The notes: generated by a model from the letters alone, not told the origin. Counted from the stretch's first letter, positions 17,650 through 25,606 are shown. The stretch: DNA of 58,312 bases from Dethiobacter sp. (GCA_020725665.1 DYEO01000076.1:1-58312), one strand, 5' to 3'. Made by a program: numbers and translations.

Positions 17650-18394
17650 TTCCCAGGTACGCCTCTTTTACCTCTTTCATTTGCATAACTTCCTCAGGCG
17701 TGCCTTCAGCAATTTTCCTGCCGAAATTCAGGCAGATTATCTTGTTGACAATGCGGAACAATTCCCGGATGCGGTGTTCGATCATAATCATATTCCGGCC
17801 TTCATCGATGATCCGTTCCAGGATGGGCACGGTGCTGGCCACCTCCGACATACTCATTCCGGAAAAGAGCTCATCCAGGACTACCAGGTGTGGTTCCAGG
17901 CAGAGGCAGCGGGCCAGTTCCAGCCGTTTGAGGTAACCGTGGGGCAGGGATCCGGTTATTTTATAGGGGATCTGGGATTCCCGCTCGAAACCCACATCCT
18001 CAAGGAGCTGAATGGCGATCTCGTCCCGGTCACCGTAGCTTCCTCCCTTGAGTTGCTTCTTGACCCGGGGGGAGTAGAGGGGTACAATAAGGTTCTTGTA
18101 TGCCTCCATGTTGTAAAAGGGCCGGACCATCTGGAAGCTGCGGGCGATTCCCAGGTTCACTGCCTTGTATGGCGCAATACCGGTGATGTCTTTGCCCTGG
18201 TAAATGACAGTGCCGCTATCGGGCTTAAGGAATCCCGTGATCAGGTTGATGAGCGTGCTCTTTCCCGAACCGTTGGGGCCAATGACCCCGATGCTCTCTC
18301 CTTCGTAGAGGGTAAAGCTGACATTATCCACAGCCTTAACCCCGCCAAAGCTCTTGGATAGGCCCGTAACCTTCAATAGCTCCTTTTTTTTCAT
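17627..18394 (-). CDS. livG: Branched-chain-type ABC transporter ATPase (LivG-like)
   Basis: 255 residues. Walker A GPNGSGKST, the LivG-type signature SLPHGYLKRLELARCL, Walker B LVVLDE and the H-loop IMIEHRI are visible, with the extended central insert seen in LivG proteins. It pairs with LivF and the LivH/LivM channel. A 4-nt ATGA-type overlap with livM indicates coupled translation. Confidence 0.9.
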   Translation of the reverse strand: MKKKELLKVTGLSKSFGGVKAVDNVSFTLYEGESIGVIGPNGSGKSTLINLITGFLKPDSGTVIYQGKDITGIAPYKAVNLGIARSFQMVRPFYNMEAYKNLIVPLYSPRVKKQLKGGSYGDRDEIAIQLLEDVGFERESQIPYKITGSLPHGYLKRLELARCLCLEPHLVVLDELFSGMSMSEVASTVPILERIIDEGRNMIMIEHRIRELFRIVNKIICLNFGRKIAEGTPEEVMQMKEVKEAYLGSEGESIA

Positions 18395-19425
18395 TTTTCT
18401 TTTTCCTCCAATGGAACGATTCTCTCAAACTGAAAATACTTTCTCTGGCCAAAGCGATAAATGCCTTCGGGTAAACCGACTACAAAAAGGATCAGCATCA
18501 TTCCGTACATCACGATCCTCAGTGTCCCGAAGGCGCGGAGCATCTCCGAAACGGGAACAAGGATAAGAGCCCCCAGTACACCCCCGGCGAAGGTTCCCGT
18601 TCCCCCCACGACGGCGGCTGTAAGCGGCAAAAGGGAGTATTCCACGGCAAAGGCCGGCATGCCCACTACGCGGTAATGGTGGGTCATGAGGGCGCCGGCA
18701 AAGGTCGCTGGCAGCGCGGCGAGAAAAACGGCCTGCGCCTTGTACCATTGCACACTTAAGCCCCCGGCCAACACCGACATATCGTTATCATGGATAGCCC
18801 GCAGCACCAGGCCATAATCCGTATCAAAAAGTCTCAGGAAGATAAAGGTAACGGCCAGCACAAGCACAACGGTAATATAAACGCTGAAGGTGAGGCTTGG
18901 CAATCGTTGCAGGCCGCTTATGCCTTCCGTGCCTCCCAGGTAGCCCGTGGCTTCGATGATGCGCATGAGAAAGAGGGGCAGGGCAAAGGTAATGAGGGCG
19001 AAGTAGATACCCCGCAAGCGCAGCACCGGGAAGATCAGGATGGTGCACAAAACCGCTCCGCACACTGTGGCCAGGGGGATGGAGAAAAGAGGGGCCAGAC
19101 CGCAGGTGTGGTTGAAATAACCTGTAAAATAGGCGCCGATGCCGAAGAAAAAGGCCTGACCCAGGGATACCAAACCTACAGAAAACAAGAAATTCCAGCT
19201 CAGTGTAAGCAGGGCGATGATACAGGCGATAAAGCCGACGGTCTGCCAGTAAGCTCCCGTGATGTCCTTAAAGAGGGGGAAAAGCAGCAGTCCCACAACG
19301 GCGAGGAGACGTGGACCCATAAGGTAGAGGATCTCCCGGTAGGAGGAGATGGCAAAAATATCATCAGCCCTGGCTTTAATACCCCGATCTATTCTTTCCT
19401 TCCGATATCCTGCTTTCATGCTCAT
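18391..19425 (-). CDS. livM: Branched-chain-type ABC permease (LivM-like)
   Basis: 344 residues with about nine to ten hydrophobic segments, a charged N-terminal region about 1-25, and the LivM-typical LSWNFLFSVGLVSLGQAFFFGIGAY near residues 75-100. The EAA-like cytoplasmic loop region precedes VVGGTGTFAGGVLGALIL. It forms half of the membrane channel together with LivH. It overlaps both neighbours by 4 nt. Confidence 0.9.
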   Translation of the reverse strand: MSMKAGYRKERIDRGIKARADDIFAISSYREILYLMGPRLLAVVGLLLFPLFKDITGAYWQTVGFIACIIALLTLSWNFLFSVGLVSLGQAFFFGIGAYFTGYFNHTCGLAPLFSIPLATVCGAVLCTILIFPVLRLRGIYFALITFALPLFLMRIIEATGYLGGTEGISGLQRLPSLTFSVYITVVLVLAVTFIFLRLFDTDYGLVLRAIHDNDMSVLAGGLSVQWYKAQAVFLAALPATFAGALMTHHYRVVGMPAFAVEYSLLPLTAAVVGGTGTFAGGVLGALILVPVSEMLRAFGTLRIVMYGMMLILFVVGLPEGIYRFGQRKYFQFERIVPLEEKEK

Positions 19426-20294
19426 ACCCTCTCTTCTAGTTCCTTGAATTTGCCGAGCAGACCCGAAGGTTTGACGGCGAGGACGATGAGTATTGCCGCC
19501 AGGTAAACAGCTTCTTTCCAGTGGGGGGCAAAAAAGGTGCTGGTAAAGATTTGGGCGTAGCCGAGAATAATGCAGCCCAGGATCAGTCCCTTGGTACTCT
19601 CCAGACCCCCCAGCACTGTCACTGCCAGGGCGATCAGCAGTACTTCATAACCGATATTGATATTGATAATGCCCAAAGGCAGGATCATCACTGCGGCAAT
19701 GGCGGCAAAAGCACCGCCCAGGGCAAAGCTGTAGGTGGCCGCCCAGTCCGAGTCGATACCGACGGAGAGGGCGGTGTATTCATCCTGTGCCATTCCCAGC
19801 AGCGCCAGGCCAATGCGTGTCCTGTGCGTAAAGACCCACAGAAATACTGCCAGCAGGAAAGCCACCAGGATTATGAGCAGGCGCTGGTAGTCCAGGGTTG
19901 TTTCAATAAGCGTTAACCTGCCTCGTAACATATAAGGAAGGGAAAACTCGTAGGTGATAAAACCGAGCCAGCGGAAAAGTTCCAGGATACTGATGCCGAT
20001 GGCAAAGGTGGCGATAACTTCATTTAAGGCGATGCCGCGCACGCGAATGACCACCAGCTTGTAGATGGTTGCTCCCAGGAGCGCTGTCACGATAACCGTT
20101 ATGATTACGGCTATAAAGTAAGGAAGCCCCAACGTTCTGAACAGGAAAAAGGCAAGGTAGCCGGCTAAAAGGTAAATGCCGCCGTGACTGAAATTTGCCA
20201 CCCCGCTTAAGCCGAAGGTGAGGCTGAATCCCAGGGATATAAGCATCAGTACCGCGCTGTTGACCAGGCCGAATACCAGCATAGATTCAATCAT
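19422..20294 (-). CDS. livH: Branched-chain-type ABC permease (LivH-like)
   Basis: 290 residues and about eight membrane segments. The N-terminal LGFSLTFGLSGVANFSHGG and the C-terminal VTVLGGLESTKGLILGCIILG are standard LivH features. It is the other half of the translocation channel. A 35-nt hairpin lies between this gene and the binding-protein gene, which may set their expression ratio. Confidence 0.9.
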   Translation of the reverse strand: MIESMLVFGLVNSAVLMLISLGFSLTFGLSGVANFSHGGIYLLAGYLAFFLFRTLGLPYFIAVIITVIVTALLGATIYKLVVIRVRGIALNEVIATFAIGISILELFRWLGFITYEFSLPYMLRGRLTLIETTLDYQRLLIILVAFLLAVFLWVFTHRTRIGLALLGMAQDEYTALSVGIDSDWAATYSFALGGAFAAIAAVMILPLGIININIGYEVLLIALAVTVLGGLESTKGLILGCIILGYAQIFTSTFFAPHWKEAVYLAAILIVLAVKPSGLLGKFKELEERV

Positions 20295-20329
20295 AATAAC
20301 TCCGCCTGCCCTCCTATGCTAATTTTTTT

Positions 20330-20362
20330 GGTGGGGGGCGCCGCAAGTAGGCGCCCCCCACC
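20330..20362 (-). promoter_or_regulatory. Stable intercistronic hairpin between binding protein and permeases
   Basis: A perfect 13-bp GC-rich stem (20330-20342 with 20350-20362) and a 7-nt loop. On the minus-strand transcript it is followed by A residues, not U, so it is more likely an mRNA-stabilising or processing structure than a terminator. Confidence 0.55.
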
Positions 20363-20384
20363 CTTTTGGCTGAAAACAGTTAAG

Positions 20385-21722
20385 CTAATTCTTCATGTAT
20401 GGAGGAAGCTGGATTTCGTCTTCGGCAATCAGCTCCGGGAAGACGGGGACCCGCACGCCCGGTGCGCGCCACTGGAACGCGCCTCCCAGTGCCGCCTCCG
20501 CAGGATCTAGCCCGTAAATGACCTGGTGGTTCTCGCTAAATTTGACCCTGCCGATAACGCCCTGGTAATCTGTTTTTTCCAATTCTTTTACTATGGCATC
20601 CCCATCCAGGCTGCCCGCCCGTTCAATGGCTTCTTTCAGCACATAAACGGCATCATAGGAGGGACCGGGCGCGTGGCCGGCCAAAGAGGTCCGGGCGCTT
20701 TCCCCGAATTTTTCCCCGAACTTCTTGTTAAACTCCACCGATTTGGGAACGGCATCTGCCGGCAGGGGGCCGATTTCGAAGACAAAGTTGATCAGGCCGT
20801 CCAATTCGCCTTCAAAAACATCCCAGGCATTTTCCGGTGCTGCCGGGCTGATAAAACCGGCCAGCAGCGCCGGGACCTCCATGTCGCGGGCCTGTTTTAC
20901 CAGGATACCGGACTGGGGCATATCGAAAATGGGCACGATCACCTGGGCTCCGCCCCTTTTCGCCTTGGTCAGAGAAGAGGAAAAGTCGCCTGCGCCGGTG
21001 GGGTAGGTGTCGAAGCCCACAACCTCCCAGCCATTCTCCTTAAACCACTTTTCCACGCCTCCACCCGTTCCCTTGGCCCAGAGGACGTCCTGGGTGACGA
21101 TATAAGCTTTGTCAAAGCCGAATTTCTCACCGATATAGCCCATCAACTGCGAGAGATAGCGTACCAGGTAGGGCGCATTCAGGCACATACGGAACATGTA
21201 CTTGTATTCGTCATAGTTCTCCGCGATTTTCTTCTCCATCTCGGGAGTCATGGCGGTAGTGCCGATATAGGGAATCTTGTGCTCGGCGATAATATCCATG
21301 GAAGCCAGTAGTACTTCCGAGCGGAAGGCGCCGAACAATATGGCATGGGGTTTTTCTGTTAAAATGATCCGCTCCAGCGCCGCCAGGGCGTCATGCACGG
21401 GTATTCCCGCCTCATGCTCCCGTGTATCTATGGAGACAACCTTGAAGGGGCTTTTTCCTCCGCCCAGGGAGACGCCCCCGGCTTTATTGATTTCTTCCAC
21501 AGCCAGCTCGATGGCTCTTAATCCGTCCCGCCCTTCGATGGAGCCGAGGGCTGTGGGTACGGCAATAACAATGGGATCGCCGCTAAACACCTGGGTCGGC
21601 GCCTCTTTGGTCGGCGCCTCTTTGGTCGGCTCTGCTTTGGGAGCGCAGCCGGTCATGCTCCACACCGTCAGCAACATCAGCGCTACCAAGAACACGCACA
21701 GCACTTTTTTCTTCATTTTCAC
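20385..21722 (-). CDS. ABC transporter substrate-binding lipoprotein (Liv/amide family)
   Basis: 445 residues. A signal peptide of about 25 residues ends in the lipobox MTGC, so Cys would be lipidated and anchor the protein outside the membrane. A short linker repeats EAPTK and is encoded by a tandem 15-bp repeat. The rest is a type I periplasmic-binding fold (IVIAVPTALGSIEGRDGLRAIELAVEEINKAGG; GYIGEKFGFDKAYIVTQD). It captures the substrate for the LivHMGF importer. GTG 21722 has AAGGAGG at good spacing. Pairing with an acyl-CoA ligase suggests an organic acid rather than leucine, which is inference. Confidence 0.87.
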   Translation of the reverse strand: MKMKKKVLCVFLVALMLLTVWSMTGCAPKAEPTKEAPTKEAPTQVFSGDPIVIAVPTALGSIEGRDGLRAIELAVEEINKAGGVSLGGGKSPFKVVSIDTREHEAGIPVHDALAALERIILTEKPHAILFGAFRSEVLLASMDIIAEHKIPYIGTTAMTPEMEKKIAENYDEYKYMFRMCLNAPYLVRYLSQLMGYIGEKFGFDKAYIVTQDVLWAKGTGGGVEKWFKENGWEVVGFDTYPTGAGDFSSSLTKAKRGGAQVIVPIFDMPQSGILVKQARDMEVPALLAGFISPAAPENAWDVFEGELDGLINFVFEIGPLPADAVPKSVEFNKKFGEKFGESARTSLAGHAPGPSYDAVYVLKEAIERAGSLDGDAIVKELEKTDYQGVIGRVKFSENHQVIYGLDPAEAALGGAFQWRAPGVRVPVFPELIAEDEIQLPPYMKN

Positions 21723-21740
21723 TGTTGACCTCCTTGCACG

Positions 21741-21809
21741 TTAAAATAAGTGAACGCAAAACGGAAACAAAACAATACGATTAATCCAACCTGTAATCCA
21801 GCCGCTAAT
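21741..21809 (-). CDS. Possible 22-residue leader ORF with ATT start
   Basis: In the leader of the Liv operon a perfect AAGGAGGTG is followed 6 nt later by ATT and 22 sense codons (ISGWITGWINRIVLFPFC..) ending TAA just before the binding-protein ribosome site. The peptide would be hydrophobic. ATT starts are rare, so this is tentative: the Shine-Dalgarno could be fortuitous or mark a regulatory leader. Confidence 0.2.
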   Translation of the reverse strand: MSGWITGWINRIVLFPFCVHLF

Positions 21810-21945
21810 GTTTCACCTCCTTGGAAAAAACGCTAAAATTTACCTTCTTCTCTTCGCCGGATGGCGAAAAACTTTACCGACTTTAAAAATAATTACCACT
21901 GCACAAAATCTTTTCTTTGCTTTTATATTTTTTATATTTTTATAC

Positions 21946-21962
21946 TGCAATTAACATGCCAA
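21946..21962 (-). promoter_or_regulatory. Sigma-54 (-24/-12) promoter of the Liv/ligase operon
   Basis: On the minus strand, TTGGCATGTTAATTGCA matches the sigma-54 consensus YTGGCAYG-N4-TTGCW at every key position. The GG (21959-21960) and GC (21947-21948) are 12 nt apart, as required. The leader to the binding-protein start is about 210 nt. Confidence 0.85.
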
Positions 21963-22057
21963 TTTTGTGAAAGGTCATAATTAAGATAAAGGCGGGAATT
22001 TAATAAAGATGTTAATATTCGAGCTTTTCATAAATGAGCATTTAAAGGTTTGAAGGC

Positions 22058-22071
22058 TGTCAAAAATGACA
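22058..22071. promoter_or_regulatory. Palindrome, candidate activator binding site
   Basis: TGTCA-AAAA-TGACA, a perfect inverted repeat centred about 105 bp upstream of the -24 element. This is the usual distance for an enhancer-binding protein site, so it is a candidate site for the activator at 13690-15075. Confidence 0.4.
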
Positions 22072-22153
22072 ACAGACCTTATTTTTAAAAAACCATGGCG
22101 CCGACTCAATTTAAAAAAATGTTACATAATTCGTTCTTATTTTGCAGGAATTT

Positions 22154-22182
22154 TTGCACATCATGTCGAATTAATCTATAAA
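22154..22182 (+). promoter_or_regulatory. Sigma-A promoter of the XRE gene
   Basis: TTGCAC (22154-22159), a 17-nt spacer and TATAAA (22177-22182). An overlapping TATAAT at 22188-22193 is an alternative -10. Confidence 0.5.
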
Positions 22183-22291
22183 AGTCGTATAATTACAGAG
22201 ATTGGTTTTACCCCCGTTATTGCAATTTTTCGGCTGTACGCCTGAGCAGTGGCGGGGGGAATATTATTGAAGCAATACGGGGTGTTGCGGT

Positions 22292-22528
22292 ATGCAAAAT
22301 AACGAAGTTGGCCGCCGGATCAGGGGGTTACGTCGTCTTAAAAGGATGACACAGCAACAATTGGCCGGGCACCTGGATCTATCCGCCAGTCAGCTCAGCA
22401 ATATAGAAAGAGGCCTGAAAAAACCGCGACCGGAGCTGCTGGAGAAGATTGCCGCAGCCCTGGATGTAGCAGGGGAAGAATTTTTCTTTCTCCCGGCAAA
22501 AGGCTGTTTTAAAAAGGCCGCCAAGTAG
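22292..22528 (+). CDS. Small XRE-family HTH regulator
   Basis: 78 residues consisting almost wholly of a Cro/C1-type helix-turn-helix (RRIRGLRRLKRMTQQQLAGHLDLSASQLSNIERGLKKPRPELLEKIAAALDV). It should bind DNA as a dimer, and its targets are unknown. The stop codon TAG (22526-22528) is also the first three bases of a dispersed repeat. It has its own promoter and a terminator follows at 22643. Confidence 0.8.
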   Translation: MQNNEVGRRIRGLRRLKRMTQQQLAGHLDLSASQLSNIERGLKKPRPELLEKIAAALDVAGEEFFFLPAKGCFKKAAK

Positions 22529-22629
22529 GGAACGACGCCCTCGTCGTTCCGGATAATAAGGATTCCAATATCACAATAGAGAAAAAATATGGTTTTGAAA
22601 CAGCGGAACGGTGGGGGCACCGTTCCCTA
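22526..22629. repeat. 104-bp MITE/REP-like element with TAGGGAACG terminal repeats
   Basis: It starts TAGGGAACG and ends CGTTCCCTA, a perfect 9-bp terminal inverted repeat. Each end folds into its own hairpin (GGAACGACG..CGTCGTTCC and GGAACGGTG..CACCGTTCC). The left 65 bp recur at 39774-39838, including the internal AATATnnTTTTGAAACAG stretch. No coding capacity. Confidence 0.75.
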
Positions 22630-22642
22630 AATTTCCAATGAG

Positions 22643-22677
22643 GCCGGGTCTGCACAAAGCAGATCCGGCTAATTATT
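22643..22677 (+). terminator. Rho-independent terminator
   Basis: GCCGGGTCTGC (22643-22653) pairs with GCAGATCCGGC (22659-22669), followed by TAATTATTTT. It closes the XRE transcription unit. Confidence 0.75.
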
Positions 22678-22709
22678 TTCCCGACTACCATTTATTTTCC
22701 CGACTACCA
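22673..22709. repeat. Two-copy 18-bp direct repeat
   Basis: TTATTTTCCCGACTACCA occurs at 22673-22690 and again at 22692-22709, immediately upstream of the next promoter's -35. It may be tandem slippage or a paired regulator site. Confidence 0.5.
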
Positions 22710-22710
22710 G

Positions 22711-22739
22711 TTGTCTTTTGTGCCCTGCTCTGCTATAAT
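22711..22739 (+). promoter_or_regulatory. Sigma-A promoter of the three-gene reductase operon
   Basis: TTGTCT (22711-22716), a 17-nt spacer and TATAAT (22734-22739). Downstream, TGTTCACA and TGTGCACA near 22745-22766 form an imperfect dyad overlapping the transcription start, a possible operator. Confidence 0.7.
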
Positions 22740-22799
22740 AATGCATGTTCACAGAAATGTGCACACAATACACAGGCATCATATGAAGGGGCGGGATTT

Positions 22800-23372
22800 T
22801 TGTCCGGGGAATTAATCCGTGTCGGCGATAAGATCATCAGCCGCGGTAAAATTGAGGATACAATCCAACAAATTTTTGAACTGCGCGCCGCCGGTTTTTC
22901 TCAACTGGAGGTGGCGGGCCGGCTTGGTTTGGACCGCACTTTCATTTCCCGCCTGGAGACTTTGGGAGAGGTGCGTAAGGGGAAAAGGCTGGCTGTTGTC
23001 GGTTTCCCCCTGCGTAATAAGGAAGAGATCGAGACTATCGCCAAAAATAAAGGCGTGGAATTTATTTGGCTGATGGGTGAAAAGGAGCGGTGGGACCTGG
23101 TACGGGGACAGAGCGCCCTTGATTTCTTCAATCTCGTTATCGAAAAGATTACTGTGCTGCAACGTTTCGACCTGGTAATTATTATCGGCTCGCGCAAATG
23201 GTTGAAGATTGCCGAGGCACTGCTGGACAGCCAGGTTTTATTCCTGGAACTGGGCAGTTCTCCCATCACTGAAGATTGTACCCTTGATCCACAGCGTTTT
23301 GCAGGGGTCCTGGACCAGGTGCTCGTTTCGCATGCTGAGGCGGATAAAGAGGGGAATGGAGGTGTCAGCTAG
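22800..23372 (+). CDS. HTH-containing protein, first gene of the reductase operon
   Basis: 190 residues from TTG 22800 with AAGGGGCGGGA upstream. Residues about 10-60 contain an HTH-like segment (QIFELRAAGFSQLEVAGRLGLDRTFISRLETLGEVRKGKRLAVVGF). The remainder alternates beta strands and helices (AVVGFPL, FDLVIIIGSR, VLFLELGS), like a nucleotide or small-molecule binding domain. I do not recognise the family. It ends one base into the next gene's start codon, so it is translationally coupled and probably regulates, or works with, the two downstream genes. Confidence 0.6.
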   Translation: MSGELIRVGDKIISRGKIEDTIQQIFELRAAGFSQLEVAGRLGLDRTFISRLETLGEVRKGKRLAVVGFPLRNKEEIETIAKNKGVEFIWLMGEKERWDLVRGQSALDFFNLVIEKITVLQRFDLVIIIGSRKWLKIAEALLDSQVLFLELGSSPITEDCTLDPQRFAGVLDQVLVSHAEADKEGNGGVS

Positions 23373-24268
23373 TGAAAAAAGTAGTCAGCATCAGCCTGGG
23401 TTCCTCAAAACGGGATCATGCCGCCACCTTGGCATTGATGGACCAGACCTTTACGCTGCAGCGTATTGGAACAGACGGGGACCTGGGCAAAATGATCCAC
23501 CTCATTCGTGAATATGACGGAAAGGTGGACGCTTTCGGCCTGGGAGGTATGGACCTTTACATACAGGCCGTGGATCGCCGTTACACGATCAGGGATGCCC
23601 AGAAGGTGGCGGCCGCTGCCAGGCTTACCCCCATTGTTGATGGTTCGGGACTTAAGAACACCCTGGAACGTCGCGTCGTACAGTATTTGCTCAAGGAGAG
23701 CGCAGTTCTGGAAGGAACGAAAAAGATTCTCGTGGTCAGCGCCATGGATCGTTTCGGCCTGGCGCAGGGGTTGGAACAGGCGGGCTGTGAGATGCGCTAC
23801 GGCGATCTTATATTTATTCTCAACCTGCCAATCCCCCTTAAATCACTTTATACCCTTGCCTTCATCGCCCGCTTGCTGGTGCCGGTTATTCGGCTCCTGC
23901 CCTTCCAGATGATCTATCCCACCGGAGAGCAACAGGAGCGCAGCCGGCCCCGTTATCCCAGGTTTTTCCAGGAGGCGGATATTATCGCCGGCGATTTTCA
24001 CTTTATCAAGCGCTACATGCCGGCAAAGCTGCCGGGGAAGACCATTATCACCAATACGGTAACGCGGTCGGATGTGGAGCTTTTGCGAGAGAAGGGTGTT
24101 AAAACGCTGGTAACGACTACACCGGAGATAGAAGGCCGCTCTTTCGGCACCAACGTCATGGAGGCGATGCTCGTAGCCTATAGCGGAAGCAAAAAAGAAC
24201 TGCAACAGGTGGAGTATGATCGCTTACTGCACGAGCTGGACTTTAAACCCCGTGTATTAAATTTATAA
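23372..24268 (+). CDS. Quinate/shikimate dehydrogenase-like conserved protein
   Basis: 298 residues beginning GTG (23372), coupled to the previous stop, with GGAGGTG upstream. Segments such as VDAFGLGGMDLYIQAVDRRYTIRDAQKVAAAA and TPIVDGSGLKNTLERRVV resemble proteins that relatives label quinate 5-dehydrogenase. A classical Rossmann GxGxxG is not evident, so that label may be historical. Residues about 160-185 (LTLAFIARLLVPVIRLLPF-like) are hydrophobic and may associate with membrane. It lies directly upstream of the acyl-ACP reductase-like gene and is probably its functional partner. Confidence 0.5.
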   Translation: MKKVVSISLGSSKRDHAATLALMDQTFTLQRIGTDGDLGKMIHLIREYDGKVDAFGLGGMDLYIQAVDRRYTIRDAQKVAAAARLTPIVDGSGLKNTLERRVVQYLLKESAVLEGTKKILVVSAMDRFGLAQGLEQAGCEMRYGDLIFILNLPIPLKSLYTLAFIARLLVPVIRLLPFQMIYPTGEQQERSRPRYPRFFQEADIIAGDFHFIKRYMPAKLPGKTIITNTVTRSDVELLREKGVKTLVTTTPEIEGRSFGTNVMEAMLVAYSGSKKELQQVEYDRLLHELDFKPRVLNL

Positions 24269-24278
24269 AATAGTATAA

Positions 24279-24313
24279 AAGGGGACATTCCTCTGAAAGA
24301 GGTGTGTCCCCTT
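24279..24313. repeat. Palindromic hairpin AAGGGGACA..TGTCCCCTT
   Basis: A 9-bp outer stem (24279-24287 with 24305-24313) and a 5-bp inner stem CCTCT/AGAGG. It sits between two genes of the same strand, so it could end the upstream gene or separate expression levels. It loosely resembles the GGGACGGTTC repeat family. Confidence 0.5.
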
Positions 24314-24357
24314 ACCTTAACGCAAAAGGGAGGTTGCCGGTTTTAAACCGCAAAGTG

Positions 24358-25473
24358 ATGACGCGAAGAGAGAAGAGACCTATTGATTTTTCCTTTATCA
24401 TTCATCCCCTGGACATTGAAGATATCTTCCGCAAATTTAAATTTATGCGAAGCTGGCCCGATAATCTGGTAAAAGCGGTCATGCGCAGGGTGCCGCCCAT
24501 TTTCACCTCCAATATCACCGGGGTCAGGTCCCCACACAGCAGCGTGGAAGGATGTTTTTACGGTGTACCCCTTACTTCACAACAGATGCTGGAACTGCCG
24601 CCCGAAGTGACCATACGCAAAGTGATTGCCGCCGGCCGTAAGGCGGCCAAACTGGGGGCGAAGATCATCGGCCTGGGGGCCATGACTGCCGTAGTGGGGG
24701 ATGCGGGTATCACCGTGGCCCGCAACCTGGATATCGCCGTGACCACAGGCAACAGTTACACGGTAGCCACAGCTCTGCAGGGAACAGAGAAAGCGGCGGA
24801 GATGATGGGGATCGATCTGGATAAGGCTGAGATAGCCGTGCTCGGGGCCAGTGGTTCCATTGGCAGTGCGTGTGCCCGCATCCTGGCCCGCAGGGTGAAC
24901 TATCTCACCCTTATTGCCCGCAACCTGCCGCCGCTGGAGAAGCTGGCAGATCGCATCAAGCAGGACTGCGGCCTGGCGGTAAAGGTTACCTCCAACGTAA
25001 AGGATGCGGTGCGGCGCGCCGACGTGATTGTGGCTGTTTCCAGCGCTGCGGATGCCCTGATCGAACCGGAGGATTTAAAGCCGGGAGCGGTGGTCTGTGA
25101 TGTGGCCCGACCGCGGGACGTCTCTGTTAAAGTGGCGCAGCAGCGCGATGACGTGCTGATAATCGAAGGGGGTGCGGTGGAGGTCCCGGGGAATGTTGAT
25201 TTTAATTTCAACTTCGGCTTCCCCCCTAAACTGGCTTATGCCTGTATGGCGGAGACGATGATCCTGGCGCTGGAGAAGCGTTATGAAAATTTCTCCCTGG
25301 GGCGGGAGATGACGGTGGAGCAGATCGATGAGATCTCCGCGTTGGCGGCGAAACACGGTTTCAAGCTGGCTGGTTTTCGCAGTTTTGAGCGGGCGGTGAC
25401 CAAAGATGTGATTGCCGGGATCAGGGAGCGGGCGCGGCAGAAAAGGGCCGCCTTGGGGATGGGCATGGCTTAA
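24358..25473 (+). CDS. Long-chain acyl-ACP reductase (AAR)-like protein
   Basis: 371 residues. It closely parallels cyanobacterial fatty acyl-ACP reductase: IIGLGAMTAVVGDAG and VTTGNSYTVATALQGTEKAAEMMGID in the first half, a Rossmann site VLGASGSIGSACARIL (G163-G169; AAR has VGATGDIGSAVCRWL), AYACMAETMILALE containing C296 (AAR has FACFAEAMLLEFE with its thioester Cys), and NFSLGR..AAKHGF near the end. That predicts NADPH-dependent reduction of a fatty acyl thioester to an aldehyde. Automatic annotation of this family is often shikimate dehydrogenase. ATG 24358 leaves a short lead into FIIHP. Longer starts (TTG 24334, GTG 24304) run into a repeat. Confidence 0.72.
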   Translation: MTRREKRPIDFSFIIHPLDIEDIFRKFKFMRSWPDNLVKAVMRRVPPIFTSNITGVRSPHSSVEGCFYGVPLTSQQMLELPPEVTIRKVIAAGRKAAKLGAKIIGLGAMTAVVGDAGITVARNLDIAVTTGNSYTVATALQGTEKAAEMMGIDLDKAEIAVLGASGSIGSACARILARRVNYLTLIARNLPPLEKLADRIKQDCGLAVKVTSNVKDAVRRADVIVAVSSAADALIEPEDLKPGAVVCDVARPRDVSVKVAQQRDDVLIIEGGAVEVPGNVDFNFNFGFPPKLAYACMAETMILALEKRYENFSLGREMTVEQIDEISALAAKHGFKLAGFRSFERAVTKDVIAGIRERARQKRAALGMGMA

Positions 25474-25577
25474 AGGGATTTGCCCATTAGCGGCGTTGTT
25501 TCAGCGTTGTTGCTGCCGGGCGTGGTTTCCGGCAGTGCCTGCTGGTAATATTTAACTGCAAATTAAGCAAATTGTGT

Positions 25578-25606
25578 TTGACTTTTTTTATATATTTGTC
25601 TATAAT
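25578..25606 (+). promoter_or_regulatory. Sigma-A promoter of greA-lysS
   Basis: TTGACT (25578-25583), a 17-nt spacer and TATAAT (25601-25606). Confidence 0.8.

Noticed and set aside
24358..25473. Shikimate dehydrogenase AroE
   Set aside because: Lacks the NVTxPHK and GxNTD motifs; a canonical aroE is present at 52089-52946.
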